Shown one piece after another: positions 41,986 to 50,139 of a stretch of DNA of 64,000 bases. The stretch is from Nocardioides pocheonensis (GTDB lineage Bacteria > Actinomycetota > Actinomycetes > Propionibacteriales > Nocardioidaceae). The notes under the pieces are model-generated. The model did no database searches. It was not told where the DNA came from and was given only the letters and a program-made list of their open reading frames with translations. The stretch is from assembly GCF_003725535.1 (NCBI RefSeq), contig NZ_RJSF01000044.1, positions 84,319 to 148,318 on the forward strand, in the 5' to 3' direction. The position numbers and the translations under genes were made by a program. How positions within the stretch are numbered: position 1 is the stretch's first letter; every line of letters starts with the position of its first letter.

Positions 41986-43143
41986 TCAGGCCTGGACCGC
42001 GGCGCCGGACTCGATCAGCTTCTCGACGTCCTCGATGCCCCACGCGGCCAGCGCCTCGCGGGTGTGGGCGCCGGCGGCCGGGGCCGGCGGGAGGCCGAGC
42101 GTGGCCTCGGTGCGGGAGAACCGGGGGGCCGGTGCCGGCTGGACGAGGCCGTCCTTCTCCACGAAGGTGCCTCGCCCCTCGATGTGCGGGTGGTGCACGG
42201 CCTCGCTCATCGGGAGGATCGGCGCGACGCAGGCGTCGGTGCCGTCGAAGACCGCCGACCACTCCGCCTGGGTCTTCTCCTTGAACCGCTGGGCGATGAC
42301 CGCCCGCAGCTCCTCGGCCCGGTCGAAGTCGTAGCGGTCGGGCGCCGCGTCACGGATGCCGAGCAGGTCCACGAACGCCTCGTAGAACTGCGGCTCCAAT
42401 GCTCCGACCGACATGTGCTTGCCGTCGGCGGTCTCGTAGATGTCGTAGTACGGCGCGCCGCCGTCGAGCAGGTTGGCCGCCCGCTCCTCCTTGAAGGTAC
42501 CGCTGGCCAGGAAGGCCGCCCCCATCGCGTTGAGGCTGGCCGTGCCGTCGACGATCGCCGCGTCGACGACCTGTCCCCGGCCACTCACCCGCGCCTCGAG
42601 GAGGGCGGCGAGCACGCCGATCACCAGGTACGTCGAGCCGCCGCCGAAGTCGCCGACCAGGTTCGTCGGGAACTGCGGCTTCTCCTTGACCTGACCCAGG
42701 CCGAACAGCGTGCCCGTGATCGCGATGTAGTTCATGTCGTGGCCCGCCGCCGACGCCCACGGGCCGGTCTGGCCCCAGCCGGTCATCCGGCCGTAGACCA
42801 GCCGCGGGTTGCGCGCCAGGCACGCGTCCGGACCGATGCCGATCCGCTCGGTGACTCCGGGACGCATGCCCTCGACCAGCACGTCGGCGTCCTCGACCAG
42901 GCGGAGCACGGTCTCGACGGCCTCGGGGTTCTTCAGGTCCAGGGCCACGCTGGGCCGGCCGCGGTTGAGCAGGTCGTGCGACCCGCCGGTCAGCATCTGC
43001 CCGCCCGGCCGCTCGATCCGGATCACGTCCGCGCCGAGGTCGGCGAGCAGCATGCACGCGTGCGGCCCGGGGCCGATGCCGGCGATCTCGACGACCTTGA
43101 TGCCCGCGAGCGGACCCGTGCCCTGACCGAGTGCGTAGCTCAT
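41986..43143 (-). CDS. CaiB/BaiF family CoA-transferase (alpha-methylacyl-CoA racemase-like)
   Basis: 385-residue class III CoA-transferase: GIKVVEIAGIGPGPHACMLLADLGADVIRIE at the N-terminus, NRGRPSVALDLKNPEA, and the catalytic Asp region LVGDFGGGSTY. The order and length fit alpha-methylacyl-CoA racemases, which epimerise branched acyl-CoAs before beta-oxidation; transferase activity is the alternative. ATG 43143. The TGACAG-N5-CTGTCA site 11 bp upstream links it to the thiolase gene. Confidence 0.9.
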   Translation of the reverse strand: MSYALGQGTGPLAGIKVVEIAGIGPGPHACMLLADLGADVIRIERPGGQMLTGGSHDLLNRGRPSVALDLKNPEAVETVLRLVEDADVLVEGMRPGVTERIGIGPDACLARNPRLVYGRMTGWGQTGPWASAAGHDMNYIAITGTLFGLGQVKEKPQFPTNLVGDFGGGSTYLVIGVLAALLEARVSGRGQVVDAAIVDGTASLNAMGAAFLASGTFKEERAANLLDGGAPYYDIYETADGKHMSVGALEPQFYEAFVDLLGIRDAAPDRYDFDRAEELRAVIAQRFKEKTQAEWSAVFDGTDACVAPILPMSEAVHHPHIEGRGTFVEKDGLVQPAPAPRFSRTEATLGLPPAPAAGAHTREALAAWGIEDVEKLIESGAAVQA

Positions 43144-43153
43144 GCGCGGATCA

Positions 43154-43170
43154 TGACAGATCCACTGTCA
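43154..43170. promoter_or_regulatory. Putative operator upstream of the CoA-transferase gene
   Basis: TGACAG-ATCCA-CTGTCA, 11 bp from the start codon. Same arms and spacing as 36799-36815 before the thiolase gene. Confidence 0.6.
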
Positions 43171-43199
43171 CAGTCCGGGGCACCGTCCGGTGGTCGGCC

Positions 43200-43679
43200 T
43201 CAGGGCTCGAACGGCGGCGGCCCGACGATCTCGATCGCACCGGTACGCAGCGCGGCCTCCCGGATCCGGTCGAAGTCGACGGGGACTGGCTCGCTTCCGG
43301 GCAGAGCCGGCTCGCTGGCCATCCGGTAGAACGCCTCGTCGGTGCCCGGCGTCTGGATGGTCAGGGACCGCATCGTCGGCGAGGTCACCATGAAGGCATG
43401 CGGCACTCCCCGCGGGACGACGGCGACGCCGCCGGTCGACAGCGAGTGCTTCTCGCCGTCGATGTCGAGGAGGATCTCGCCGTCGAGGATGTAGAAGGTC
43501 TCGTGCGCAGCCGGGTGAACGTGCATCGGCGTCACCTTGCCCTTCTCGCCCACGAACTCGGAGAGGAAGAAGTCGCCTCCGGTCTCCTCCGGCGTGGCCA
43601 GCCAAGTCATCAGCCCACCGCCGTAGAACCAGCGCTGCTCGCTCTCGCCGCTGTTGCGCACCGTTGCCACCAAGGTCAT
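43200..43679 (-). CDS. Cupin-domain protein (quercetin dioxygenase-like)
   Basis: 159 residues with cupin motif 1 MHVHPAAHETFYILDGEILLDI (HxHxxxxE form) and motif 2 VPRGVPHAFMV. A metal site of two or three His plus one Glu is therefore present. Reaction unknown. ATG 43679 is chosen with GGAGG just upstream; a longer frame starts at 43748 but would cross the operator. It is divergent from a TetR gene with a palindrome between, so it is probably its regulated target. Confidence 0.83.
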   Translation of the reverse strand: MTLVATVRNSGESEQRWFYGGGLMTWLATPEETGGDFFLSEFVGEKGKVTPMHVHPAAHETFYILDGEILLDIDGEKHSLSTGGVAVVPRGVPHAFMVTSPTMRSLTIQTPGTDEAFYRMASEPALPGSEPVPVDFDRIREAALRTGAIEIVGPPPFEP

Positions 43680-43697
43680 GAGAGCCTCCGCTCGTTT

Positions 43698-43715
43698 ATG
43701 GGACTGGAGTCCCAT
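43698..43715. promoter_or_regulatory. TetR operator between cupin and TetR genes
   Basis: ATGGGACT-GG-AGTCCCAT, eight-base perfect arms with two-base spacer, 19 bp from the cupin start and 18 bp from the TetR start. Position and symmetry fit autoregulated divergent control. Confidence 0.7.
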
Positions 43716-43732
43716 GACGAAACTACGGTACC

Positions 43733-44398
43733 GTGAGTGTCGTGTCAACGGCGTACGAGGAGTCGGGCCGCACCCGACAGAAGCAGCGCACCCGCAACGA
43801 CCTGATCGCAGCGGCGCGCGAGCTGATCTCCCTGGGCGGGGCGGCCCCGACGGTGGAGGAGACAGCCTTGGCCGCCGGCGTCTCGCGGACGACCGCGTAC
43901 CGCTACTTCCGGAGCCAGGAGGAGCTGCTCGTCGCAGCCCACCCCGAGATCGATCTCGTGTCCTTGTTGCCGACCGGTATCGGCGACGACCCCGAGGTCC
44001 GCCTGCTCTCCGCCGTCAGGACCTTCCTCGACAGCACCCTTGACGCCGAGCCCCAGCAGCGCACGATGCTCCGGCTCTCGCTCGAGCCGACGACGACTCC
44101 GAGCCAGCTCCCGCTGCGCCAGGGCCGCGCGATCGGCTGGTTCGAGGACGCGCTCGCGCCGGCGAAGGCCCAGCTCTCCCGCGCCGAGATCCACCGCCTC
44201 GCGATCGCCGTGCGCAGCGCCGTCGGCATCGAGTCGCTGGTGTGGCTCGTCGACGTCGCCGGACTCAGCCGCGCGGAGGCGAAGAAGGTGATGCTGTCGT
44301 CAGCGCGCGCCCTCGTGCGCGACGCCCTCAGTGCATCGAGTGGACCACCGCGTGCCCGCGACCGCGGGCGATCATCGCGCGGTTCACGGGCACGGTGA
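43733..44398 (+). CDS. TetR/AcrR-family regulator
   Basis: 221 residues with N-terminal HTH (TVEETALAAGVSRTTAYRYFRSQEELLVAA at about 40-69). The C-terminal tail is short, basic and low complexity (Arg/Ser/Gly) and overlaps the 3' end of the convergent DUF4396 gene by 71 bp; it may be a by-product of loss of an earlier stop. Start GTG 43733 or GTG 43742. Likely repressor of the divergent cupin gene. Confidence 0.85.
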   Translation: MSVVSTAYEESGRTRQKQRTRNDLIAAARELISLGGAAPTVEETALAAGVSRTTAYRYFRSQEELLVAAHPEIDLVSLLPTGIGDDPEVRLLSAVRTFLDSTLDAEPQQRTMLRLSLEPTTTPSQLPLRQGRAIGWFEDALAPAKAQLSRAEIHRLAIAVRSAVGIESLVWLVDVAGLSRAEAKKVMLSSARALVRDALSASSGPPRARDRGRSSRGSRAR

Positions 44399-44807
44399 CG
44401 GCGAAGGCGATCACCAGCGAGGCGACCAGGCTCGACCAGAACAGCAGGTCGACGAGTCCGGCATCCATCGCACCGGGTACGACGACGATGAACGCGTTGT
44501 CGATCAGCTCCATCACCGCGATCGAGACGGTGTCCGCGGCGAGAGCGACCTTGATCGCCGCACCCGGGGTGAGGCCGTGCCGGCGTACCGAGGTGAAGGT
44601 GAGCAGGTAGCCGAAGAAGAAGGCGAGCACGATCGCGAGCAGGATGCTGGGCAGGTTCGACCAACCCCACCAGGTGGCCAGCACCATCCCGAGCACCTCG
44701 CCGATCGCACAGCCGGTGAGGCAGTGCAGGGTCGCCGAGATCGCCGTCTGCCAGGCCGCCCGGCTCGAGGCGGTCGTGTGCGGTGCGTGGTGCTCGCTGT
44801 GGTCCAT
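44328..44807 (-). CDS. DUF4396 membrane protein with His-rich N-terminus, probably copper-regulated
   Basis: 159 residues with four hydrophobic segments. The DUF4396 signature TLHCLTGCAIGEVLGMVLATWWGW is clear, and the N-terminus MDHSEHHAPH is His-rich. Cys and His in LHCLTGC plus the His tail could bind a soft metal. Upstream, a CsoR-like box overlaps the promoter, and TATGAT (minus strand, 44819-44814) ends six bases before the ATG, so the message is probably leaderless. Function is not established; a role in copper handling is inferred from the operator only. Confidence 0.82.
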   Translation of the reverse strand: MDHSEHHAPHTTASSRAAWQTAISATLHCLTGCAIGEVLGMVLATWWGWSNLPSILLAIVLAFFFGYLLTFTSVRRHGLTPGAAIKVALAADTVSIAVMELIDNAFIVVVPGAMDAGLVDLLFWSSLVASLVIAFAVTVPVNRAMIARGRGHAVVHSMH

Positions 44808-44813
44808 GCCGGC

Positions 44814-44835
44814 ATCATATACCCCCTAGGGGTAT
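44814..44835 (-). promoter_or_regulatory. CsoR-like operator overlapping a leaderless promoter
   Basis: ATACCCC-CTA-GGGGTAT at 44819-44835, the form of operator bound by CsoR/RcnR copper sensors, directly adjoining -10 hexamer TATGAT at 44819-44814 (minus strand). Confidence 0.7.
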
Positions 44836-44859
44836 CTACCAAGTGACGAGCACCACCTA

Positions 44860-44873
44860 TGCAACTAGTTGCA
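44860..44873. promoter_or_regulatory. Palindrome upstream of the PadR gene
   Basis: Perfect 14-bp palindrome TGCAACTAGTTGCA, 31 bp before the PadR start. AACTAGTT-centred sites are usual for PadR-like autoregulators. Confidence 0.6.
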
Positions 44874-44904
44874 CATGGTCAGGTGCGGAGGGCACAGTGC
44901 TCCC

Positions 44905-45450
44905 GTGGCCCTCGAACACGCCCTCCTGGTCTCGCTGAGCGAGCGTCCGGCCGCCGGGCTGGAGCTGGCGCGACGCTTCGACCGGTCGATCGGGTTCTTC
45001 TGGAGCGCCACGCACCAGCAGATCTACCGGGTGCTGCGTCGGATGGAGCAGGACGGCTGGGTCACCGCCCGTGTCGTCGAGCAGTCCGGGCGGCCCGAGA
45101 AGCGCGAGTACTCCGTGACCGACGCCGGCCGCACCGCGCTGGCCGACTGGATCGCCACGACCACGCCGCGGCCCGCCTTCCGCAGCGAGATCGCGGTGAA
45201 GCTGCGCGGGGCGTCGTACGGCGACCGCGCGGCCCTGCTCGCCGACGTCGCCGAGCTGCTCGCCGACCACCGCACCAGGCTCGCGCACTACGAGTCGCTC
45301 GCCGCCCGTGACTATCCCGAGCCCGACCGGCTCGACGGCGCCGACCTCGACACCTACCTGGTGCTCCGCGGCGGCATCCTCCAGGAGACCTTCTGGATCG
45401 CCTGGCTGACCGAGTACCTCGACGCCCACCGGACGAAGGACACCGCATGA
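44905..45450 (+). CDS. PadR-family regulator
   Basis: 181 residues: winged-helix N-terminus ALEHALLVSLSERPAAGLELARRFDRSIGFFWSATHQQIYRVLRRMEQDGWV and wing EKREYSVTDAGR, then a helical dimerisation domain. GTG 44905 gives the standard PadR start VALEHALLVSL; the frame also opens at 44869 but that start would lie in the palindrome. It overlaps the flavoenzyme gene by ATGA, so the two form an autoregulated operon. The natural ligand is probably an aromatic or enone substrate of that enzyme (inference). Confidence 0.87.
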   Translation: MALEHALLVSLSERPAAGLELARRFDRSIGFFWSATHQQIYRVLRRMEQDGWVTARVVEQSGRPEKREYSVTDAGRTALADWIATTTPRPAFRSEIAVKLRGASYGDRAALLADVAELLADHRTRLAHYESLAARDYPEPDRLDGADLDTYLVLRGGILQETFWIAWLTEYLDAHRTKDTA

Positions 45451-47453
45451 CCCGCTACCCCCACCTCCTCGAGCCGATCACGATCGGCGACCTGACCCTG
45501 CGCAACCGCGCGGTCATGGGCTCGATGCACACCGGCCTGGAGGACTTCTTCTGGGACGTGCCGAAGCTGGCGGCGTACTTCGCGGCACGGGCCCGCGGCG
45601 GGGTCGGCCTGATCATCACCGGCGGCTACGCGCCGAACAAGCGCGGCTGGCTCAAGCCGTTCGCCAGCGAGCTGACGACCCGACTGCAGTCCGAGCGGCA
45701 CAAGCAGGTCACCGGCGCGGTCCACGACGAGGGTGGCGCGATCGCCCTGCAGATCCTGCACGCCGGGCGCTACGCGTACCACCCGTTCTCGGTCTCCGCC
45801 TCGGCGACGCAGGCGCCGATCAACCCCTTCAAGGCGAGCGCGCTGTCCACGCGCGGCGTCGACCGCACCGCCTCGGACTTCGCGCGGGCGGCCGGGCTGG
45901 CCAAGCGGGCCGGGTACGACGCCGTCGAGATCATGGGGTCCGAGGGCTACCTGATCAACCAGTTCCTCGCCGCCCGCACCAACCAGCGCGCCGACGCGTG
46001 GGGCGGCACCGCCGAGAAGCGGATGCGCTTCCCCGTCGAGATCGTGCGCCGCACGCGAGAGACCGTGGGCGACGGCTTCCCGATCGTCTACCGGCTCTCC
46101 CTGCTCGACCTGGTCGAGGGCGGGCAGTCGTGGGACGAGGTGGTCACGCTCGCGCACCTCCTGGAGGAGGCCGGCGCCACCGTGATCAACACCGGCATCG
46201 GCTGGCACGAGGCGCGGGTGCCCACGATCATCACCCAGGTGCCGCGCGGCGCGTGGAGCTGGGCGACCGCACGGCTGAAGCAGGAGGTCGGCGTCCCGGT
46301 CTGTGCCTCCAACCGGATCAACACCCCCGAGCTGGCCGAGCGGCTCCTCGCCGACGGCACCGCGGACCTCGTGTCGATGGCGCGGCCGCTGCTGGCCGAC
46401 CCTGACTTCGTCAACAAGGCCGCGGCTGAGCGCGAGGACGAGATCATCACCTGCATCGCCTGCAACCAGGCCTGCCTCGACCACGCCTTCGAGAACCGCA
46501 AGGCCTCCTGCCTGATGAACCCGCGCGCGGGCCGGGAGACCGAGATCCTGCTCCAGCCGGTGATGCGACCGCGTCGGGTCGCCGTCGTCGGCGGCGGGCC
46601 GGCCGGGCTCAGCGCCGCGGTCTCGTACGCCGAGCGCGGCGACCACGTCACGCTCTTCGAGAAGCGCGACGAGCTCGGCGGGCAGTTCCGGCTGGCGATG
46701 CGGATCCCGGGCAAGGAGGAGTTCGCCGAGGCGCTGCGCTACTTCCGCCGCCGGCTCGAGGTCCTCGGCGTGGACGTCCGACTCGGCACGGTGGCCACCG
46801 CCGTCGACCTCGAGGGCTTCGACGAGGTCGTCGTCGCCACCGGCGTCGAGCCCCGCATGCCCGACATCGCCGGGATCTCCCACCCCAAGGTGGTCTCCTA
46901 CGCCGACCTCCTCGACGGGAAGGTGGTCGCGGGCCGCCGAGTGGCGGTGATCGGCGCCGGCGGCATCGGCGTCGACGTCGCGCACTTCCTCACGCACGAC
47001 GACACCGAGACCACCGAGGACTGGCTGGCCCACTGGGGCGTCGGCGACCCGTCGCTCCACCCCGGCGGGCTCACGGCGCCGAAGTCGCGCGAACCCGTCC
47101 GCGAGGTCACCCTCGTGCAGCGCAAGACCTCGATGATCGGCAAGGGGCTGGGCAAGACCTCGGGCTGGGCGCACCGGGCTGTGCTCAAGCAGGCGGGTGT
47201 GGAGCAGGTGAGCGGTGCGACGTACGACCGCATCGACGACGCCGGGCTGCACGTCACCGTCGACGGCCTGCCCCGGGTGCTCGACGTGGACCACGTCGTG
47301 GTCTGCGCCGGACAGGAGTCGGTCCGCGACCTGTACGACGAGCTGGTCGCCCTCGGCCGCACGGTCGCCCTCATCGGCGGCGCCGACGTGGCCGCCGAGC
47401 TCGACGCCAAGCGCGCCATCGAGCAGGGCGTCCGCCTCGCCGCCGCCGGCTGA
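45447..47453 (+). CDS. NADPH-dependent 2,4-dienoyl-CoA reductase-like FMN/4Fe-4S/FAD oxidoreductase
   Basis: 668 residues, as in FadH: an old-yellow-enzyme barrel (1-~320; LEPITIGDLTLRNRAVMGSMHTGLE), a 4Fe-4S cluster motif CIACNQAC with a further Cys 12 residues on (about 335-355), and an FAD/NADPH domain with VAVVGGGPAGLSAA and VAVIGAGGIGVDVAHFL. It reduces conjugated double bonds of dienoyl-CoA or related enones. It is co-transcribed with a PadR regulator. The substrate could also be a xenobiotic; symbol fadH is possible but I leave it open. It ends 8 bp before the 22-bp-unit element. Confidence 0.9.
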   Translation: MTRYPHLLEPITIGDLTLRNRAVMGSMHTGLEDFFWDVPKLAAYFAARARGGVGLIITGGYAPNKRGWLKPFASELTTRLQSERHKQVTGAVHDEGGAIALQILHAGRYAYHPFSVSASATQAPINPFKASALSTRGVDRTASDFARAAGLAKRAGYDAVEIMGSEGYLINQFLAARTNQRADAWGGTAEKRMRFPVEIVRRTRETVGDGFPIVYRLSLLDLVEGGQSWDEVVTLAHLLEEAGATVINTGIGWHEARVPTIITQVPRGAWSWATARLKQEVGVPVCASNRINTPELAERLLADGTADLVSMARPLLADPDFVNKAAAEREDEIITCIACNQACLDHAFENRKASCLMNPRAGRETEILLQPVMRPRRVAVVGGGPAGLSAAVSYAERGDHVTLFEKRDELGGQFRLAMRIPGKEEFAEALRYFRRRLEVLGVDVRLGTVATAVDLEGFDEVVVATGVEPRMPDIAGISHPKVVSYADLLDGKVVAGRRVAVIGAGGIGVDVAHFLTHDDTETTEDWLAHWGVGDPSLHPGGLTAPKSREPVREVTLVQRKTSMIGKGLGKTSGWAHRAVLKQAGVEQVSGATYDRIDDAGLHVTVDGLPRVLDVDHVVVCAGQESVRDLYDELVALGRTVALIGGADVAAELDAKRAIEQGVRLAAAG

Positions 47454-47460
47454 CCCATCC

Positions 47461-47621
47461 CGTCGAATGGGGATTTCGTTCCCGTCGAGTGGGGAGTTGT
47501 GCACCGTTGAATCGCGGGTTCGTGCCGTAGACCAGGGGGTTCCGTATCCGCGGGCAGAACGAAGCCCCTACTCAACGGGAACGAAGCCCCTACTCGACGG
47601 GGACGAACCCCCAACTCGACG
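47461..47621. repeat. Hexameric 22-bp repeat element, copy 1 (three units facing three)
   Basis: Left arm units at 47461-47482, 47483-47504 and 47505-47526, each beginning CGTCGA or CGTTGA and containing GGGG/GCGGG and TTCGT or TTGTG. Right arm units at 47556-47577, 47578-47599 and 47600-47621, each of form GAACGAAGCCCCTACTCGACG. The right units are the inverted complements of the left ones; a 29-bp loop separates them. It ends directly before the stop codon of the minus-strand gene at 47622. Confidence 0.85.
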
Positions 47622-48614
47622 TCAAGTGGTGTCGCGGTGGCGGAGGCGGTAGCCGGCGAAGGAGGCGGTGAGGAGGGTGATGCCGGCGACCAGGACGCCG
47701 CCGACGACACCGAGGGAGCCCTCGGTCCAGTCGCTGACCGCCTCGGGCACGACGAGGGTGACCGCGATGACGGCGGCGGCGAGATAGGGCCAGTCGAGCC
47801 GGGTGAGGTAGAGCCACACGCCGACCGCGACCACCACCACGAAGTACAGGTAGCCGACCCAGCGCAGCCCGTCGACCGCAGCGGCCTGCGCGCCGAACAG
47901 GGCGGTGACCACACCCAGGCTTCGCGCGACGCGCACCTGCTCGAAGGCGCCGTGCTCGGTCAGGAACACCCAGACGGCCGCCACCGCGAACATGCCGGTG
48001 CCCACCCCGAGCGACTCCCGCGCCGGCTGGTCCGCGAGCGAGCTGCCGATCTCGGTGACCGCGGCGAGGACGCCGACGACCATGCCGAGCAGGCCGACCG
48101 CCGTCGAGCTGACGCGGTACCCGAGGGCGGCGCCGGCGCAGGTGACGAGCCCGCCGGCGACGAGCGGCCAGGAGATCCCATCGGCACCCAGGTCGGTGAA
48201 CACGTCGAGCGCGACACCGACCGTGAAGCCGGCCGCCACGGCGGATCCGGTCAGCAGGGTGCCACCCAGCCGACGCCGTACGTCGGCCGCGACCCGCTCA
48301 CCCCGAGGAGCCGTGACGACGCCCCCGACGCCGAGCACCACCGCCACCGCCGCGAGGAAGGACACCTGCCCGACGTCGCCCAGGTCGTCCCAGGAGCGCA
48401 GCAGGAACAGGAAGCCCGCCGCCAGCACGAGCGCGGCGCCGAGGTAGGCCACCACCTCGACCAGCTTCGGCATCGCCGGCGCCCCGTCTCCGGCAGCAGG
48501 CCCCGCCAGGGCGCGCTCCACGATCGCTCGGGAGCGCTCCTCGGTGCCGGACGCGAGCAGGCCCTCGTCCTCCAGGGCGTGCACGACTCGCTCAGCTGCG
48601 TCGCTGTGCCTCAT
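47622..48614 (-). CDS. DUF2157-like multi-pass membrane protein
   Basis: 330 residues: an N-terminal helical soluble part of about 50 residues, then ten or more hydrophobic segments beginning VEVVAYLGAALVLAAGFLFLL. The order (short soluble head, long run of short helices, one 'YLGAALV' opening) recalls the DUF2157 proteins, whose function is unknown. The assignment is moderate. It stops one base after the 22-bp-unit repeat element. Confidence 0.72.
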   Translation of the reverse strand: MRHSDAAERVVHALEDEGLLASGTEERSRAIVERALAGPAAGDGAPAMPKLVEVVAYLGAALVLAAGFLFLLRSWDDLGDVGQVSFLAAVAVVLGVGGVVTAPRGERVAADVRRRLGGTLLTGSAVAAGFTVGVALDVFTDLGADGISWPLVAGGLVTCAGAALGYRVSSTAVGLLGMVVGVLAAVTEIGSSLADQPARESLGVGTGMFAVAAVWVFLTEHGAFEQVRVARSLGVVTALFGAQAAAVDGLRWVGYLYFVVVVAVGVWLYLTRLDWPYLAAAVIAVTLVVPEAVSDWTEGSLGVVGGVLVAGITLLTASFAGYRLRHRDTT

Positions 48615-48755
48615 TCCTCCACGGTGCCAGTGCTGCCGCTCCTGCGTCAGCGGCCGACGGATCGTCTGGCCGGGACCTAAGCCTCATCCGGCCCGCACCG
48701 TCGCGGGGCTATACGTGGACCGAGGAGTGTCCGGACGGCGAGCGGGGGCGAGCAG

Positions 48756-48971
48756 ATGCCGCACACCGAGGCGCCGCGCCGGCGACCACTCGCGTACGTC
48801 GCCGCCGGCAGCCTGTACCTGCTGTTGAGCTCGTTCCTGTTCCTGGTCTGGCTTAACGTGGACCACGTGCTGGTGCTCGTCCTGGCTCTGTCCACGGTCG
48901 TCGCCGGGATCGTCGACCTGTCGGTGGGCTGGCCGCGGCTGCGGCGGCGCAAGGAAGCGAGGACGCCATGA
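48756..48971 (+). CDS. Small two-helix membrane protein
   Basis: 71 residues with two hydrophobic segments (LAYVAAGSLYLLLSSFLFLVWL and VLVLVLALSTVVAGIVDLSVGW) and a basic tail (RLRRRKEAR). No family recognised. Its stop overlaps the start of the NlpC/P60 gene (ATGA), so it is probably co-translated with it. It is the kind of small gene often missed in annotation; the RBS-like GGGGGCGAG before ATG 48756 supports it. Confidence 0.65.
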   Translation: MPHTEAPRRRPLAYVAAGSLYLLLSSFLFLVWLNVDHVLVLVLALSTVVAGIVDLSVGWPRLRRRKEARTP

Positions 48972-50041
48972 ACAGGCACACCGCCCGGGCCGCTCTGACC
49001 GCGTTGCTGCTGACCGTCGCGGTCGCGTGCGGCAGCGCGCCTTCGGCTGCCCCGAGCCCCACGCACACCGCGGCCGGCTCCGGGACGACCCCGTCCGCGC
49101 CCGCCGCGACGGCGGTCGCGCCGCCGGCTCGGCAGGCGGCGCTCACCGCGGGCGGGAGTGCCTGGGTCTCCGTGTCGGTCGCGCGGCTCTGGCAGTCACC
49201 GGGGTCACCCTGGCCGGTCGACGCGCCCGCGCTCGCGGCGCCGGTGCGGTTCCGCGCCTGGCTGGGGGCGATGTCGCTGTCGCAGCGGCGTGCGCTCGAC
49301 CTGCGCAGCGACACCGAGGCGCTGCTGGGCGACCGGGTGGTCGTCGTACGGCTCCGCCCGCACTGGGCGAAGGTCGTGGTGCCCTCGCAGCCCAGCCAGA
49401 AGGACCCGCGCGGCTACCCCGGGTGGGTGCCCCGCCGGCAGATCACCGCGACACCGCCGCGCGCGGCTGCCCAGCTCGCCACCGTCACCTCGCGCACGGC
49501 CTGGGTCCGCACCGACGACAGCGCCGCGCGCCGGGTCGTGGAGGTCAGCTTCGGGACGAACCTTCCCGTCGTCGAGCAGGTGCCCGGCTACGTGCGCGTG
49601 ACGATGCCGCGCGGCAGCGTGCGTCGCCTGCCCACCGCGGCCGTCGTCGTCCACGACCGCAACCAGCCTGCGATCGCGCCGAGCCGGGCGGGCGTCGTCC
49701 GCACGGCGAAGTCGTTCCTCGGCCTGCAGTACCTCTGGGGCGGCCTCTCCGGCTTCGGCCTCGACTGCTCCGGCCTGACCTGGCTGTCCCACCGCGTGCA
49801 CGGGATCACGACCCCGCGCGATGCCCTGCCCCAGTCGCAGCACGGCCGGGTGGTGACCACGCGCCAACCCGGCGACCTCCTCTTCTACGCCGCTCACGGC
49901 CTGGTCCACCACGTCTCGATGTACGTCGGTGACGGGCTGATGATCCACGCGCCGCGCACGGGGCAGCCGGTGCAGATCGTGTCGTTCTCGGCGCCCCCGC
50001 TGCGCGCCGAGTACTCCGGCGCACGCAGCTACTTGGACTGA
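48968..50041 (+). CDS. NlpC/P60 (C40) peptidase lipoprotein
   Basis: 357 residues with lipoprotein signal MNRHTARAALTALLLTVAVACG (Cys at 21), a Pro/Ala/Thr-rich linker, one or two SH3-like wall-binding domains (~60-240), and a C-terminal NlpC/P60 domain: catalytic Cys267 in GLDCSGLTWLS, His315 in VHHVSMYVG, and MIHAPRTGQPV. It should cleave peptidoglycan stem peptides at the outer face of the membrane. It is coupled to the small membrane protein upstream, and two hairpins follow. Confidence 0.9.
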   Translation: MNRHTARAALTALLLTVAVACGSAPSAAPSPTHTAAGSGTTPSAPAATAVAPPARQAALTAGGSAWVSVSVARLWQSPGSPWPVDAPALAAPVRFRAWLGAMSLSQRRALDLRSDTEALLGDRVVVVRLRPHWAKVVVPSQPSQKDPRGYPGWVPRRQITATPPRAAAQLATVTSRTAWVRTDDSAARRVVEVSFGTNLPVVEQVPGYVRVTMPRGSVRRLPTAAVVVHDRNQPAIAPSRAGVVRTAKSFLGLQYLWGGLSGFGLDCSGLTWLSHRVHGITTPRDALPQSQHGRVVTTRQPGDLLFYAAHGLVHHVSMYVGDGLMIHAPRTGQPVQIVSFSAPPLRAEYSGARSYLD

Positions 50042-50044
50042 TCA

Positions 50045-50078
50045 GCGTCCGGACCCGCCCGCCCTTTCGGCCCGGACG
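50045..50078 (+). terminator. Hairpin downstream of the NlpC/P60 gene
   Basis: CGTCCGG (50046-50052) pairs with CCGGACG (50072-50078) just after the stop at 50041; the loop carries CCCTTT. A GC-rich terminator without poly-T is the likely role. Confidence 0.5.
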
Positions 50079-50095
50079 TCGTCGGGCAAGGCGAA

Positions 50096-50122
50096 CGCCC
50101 GGCACGCGTGGCGTGCCGGGCG
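50096..50122. terminator. GC-rich hairpin terminator between convergent genes
   Basis: CGCCCGGCACGC-GTG-GCGTGCCGGGCG, twelve-base perfect stem with a three-base loop, 18 bp after the stop of the secreted repeat-protein gene. Confidence 0.75.
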
Positions 50123-50139
50123 TCCTGAAGGGAGCTTGC

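Noticed and set aside
45354..47504. 716-codon minus-strand frame opposite the dienoyl-CoA reductase-like gene
   Set aside because: The plus strand has intact OYE, 4Fe-4S and FAD motifs; the minus frame has none.
47461..47621. CRISPR array
   Set aside because: Units are contiguous without spacers, face each other as inverted groups, and no cas gene is present.
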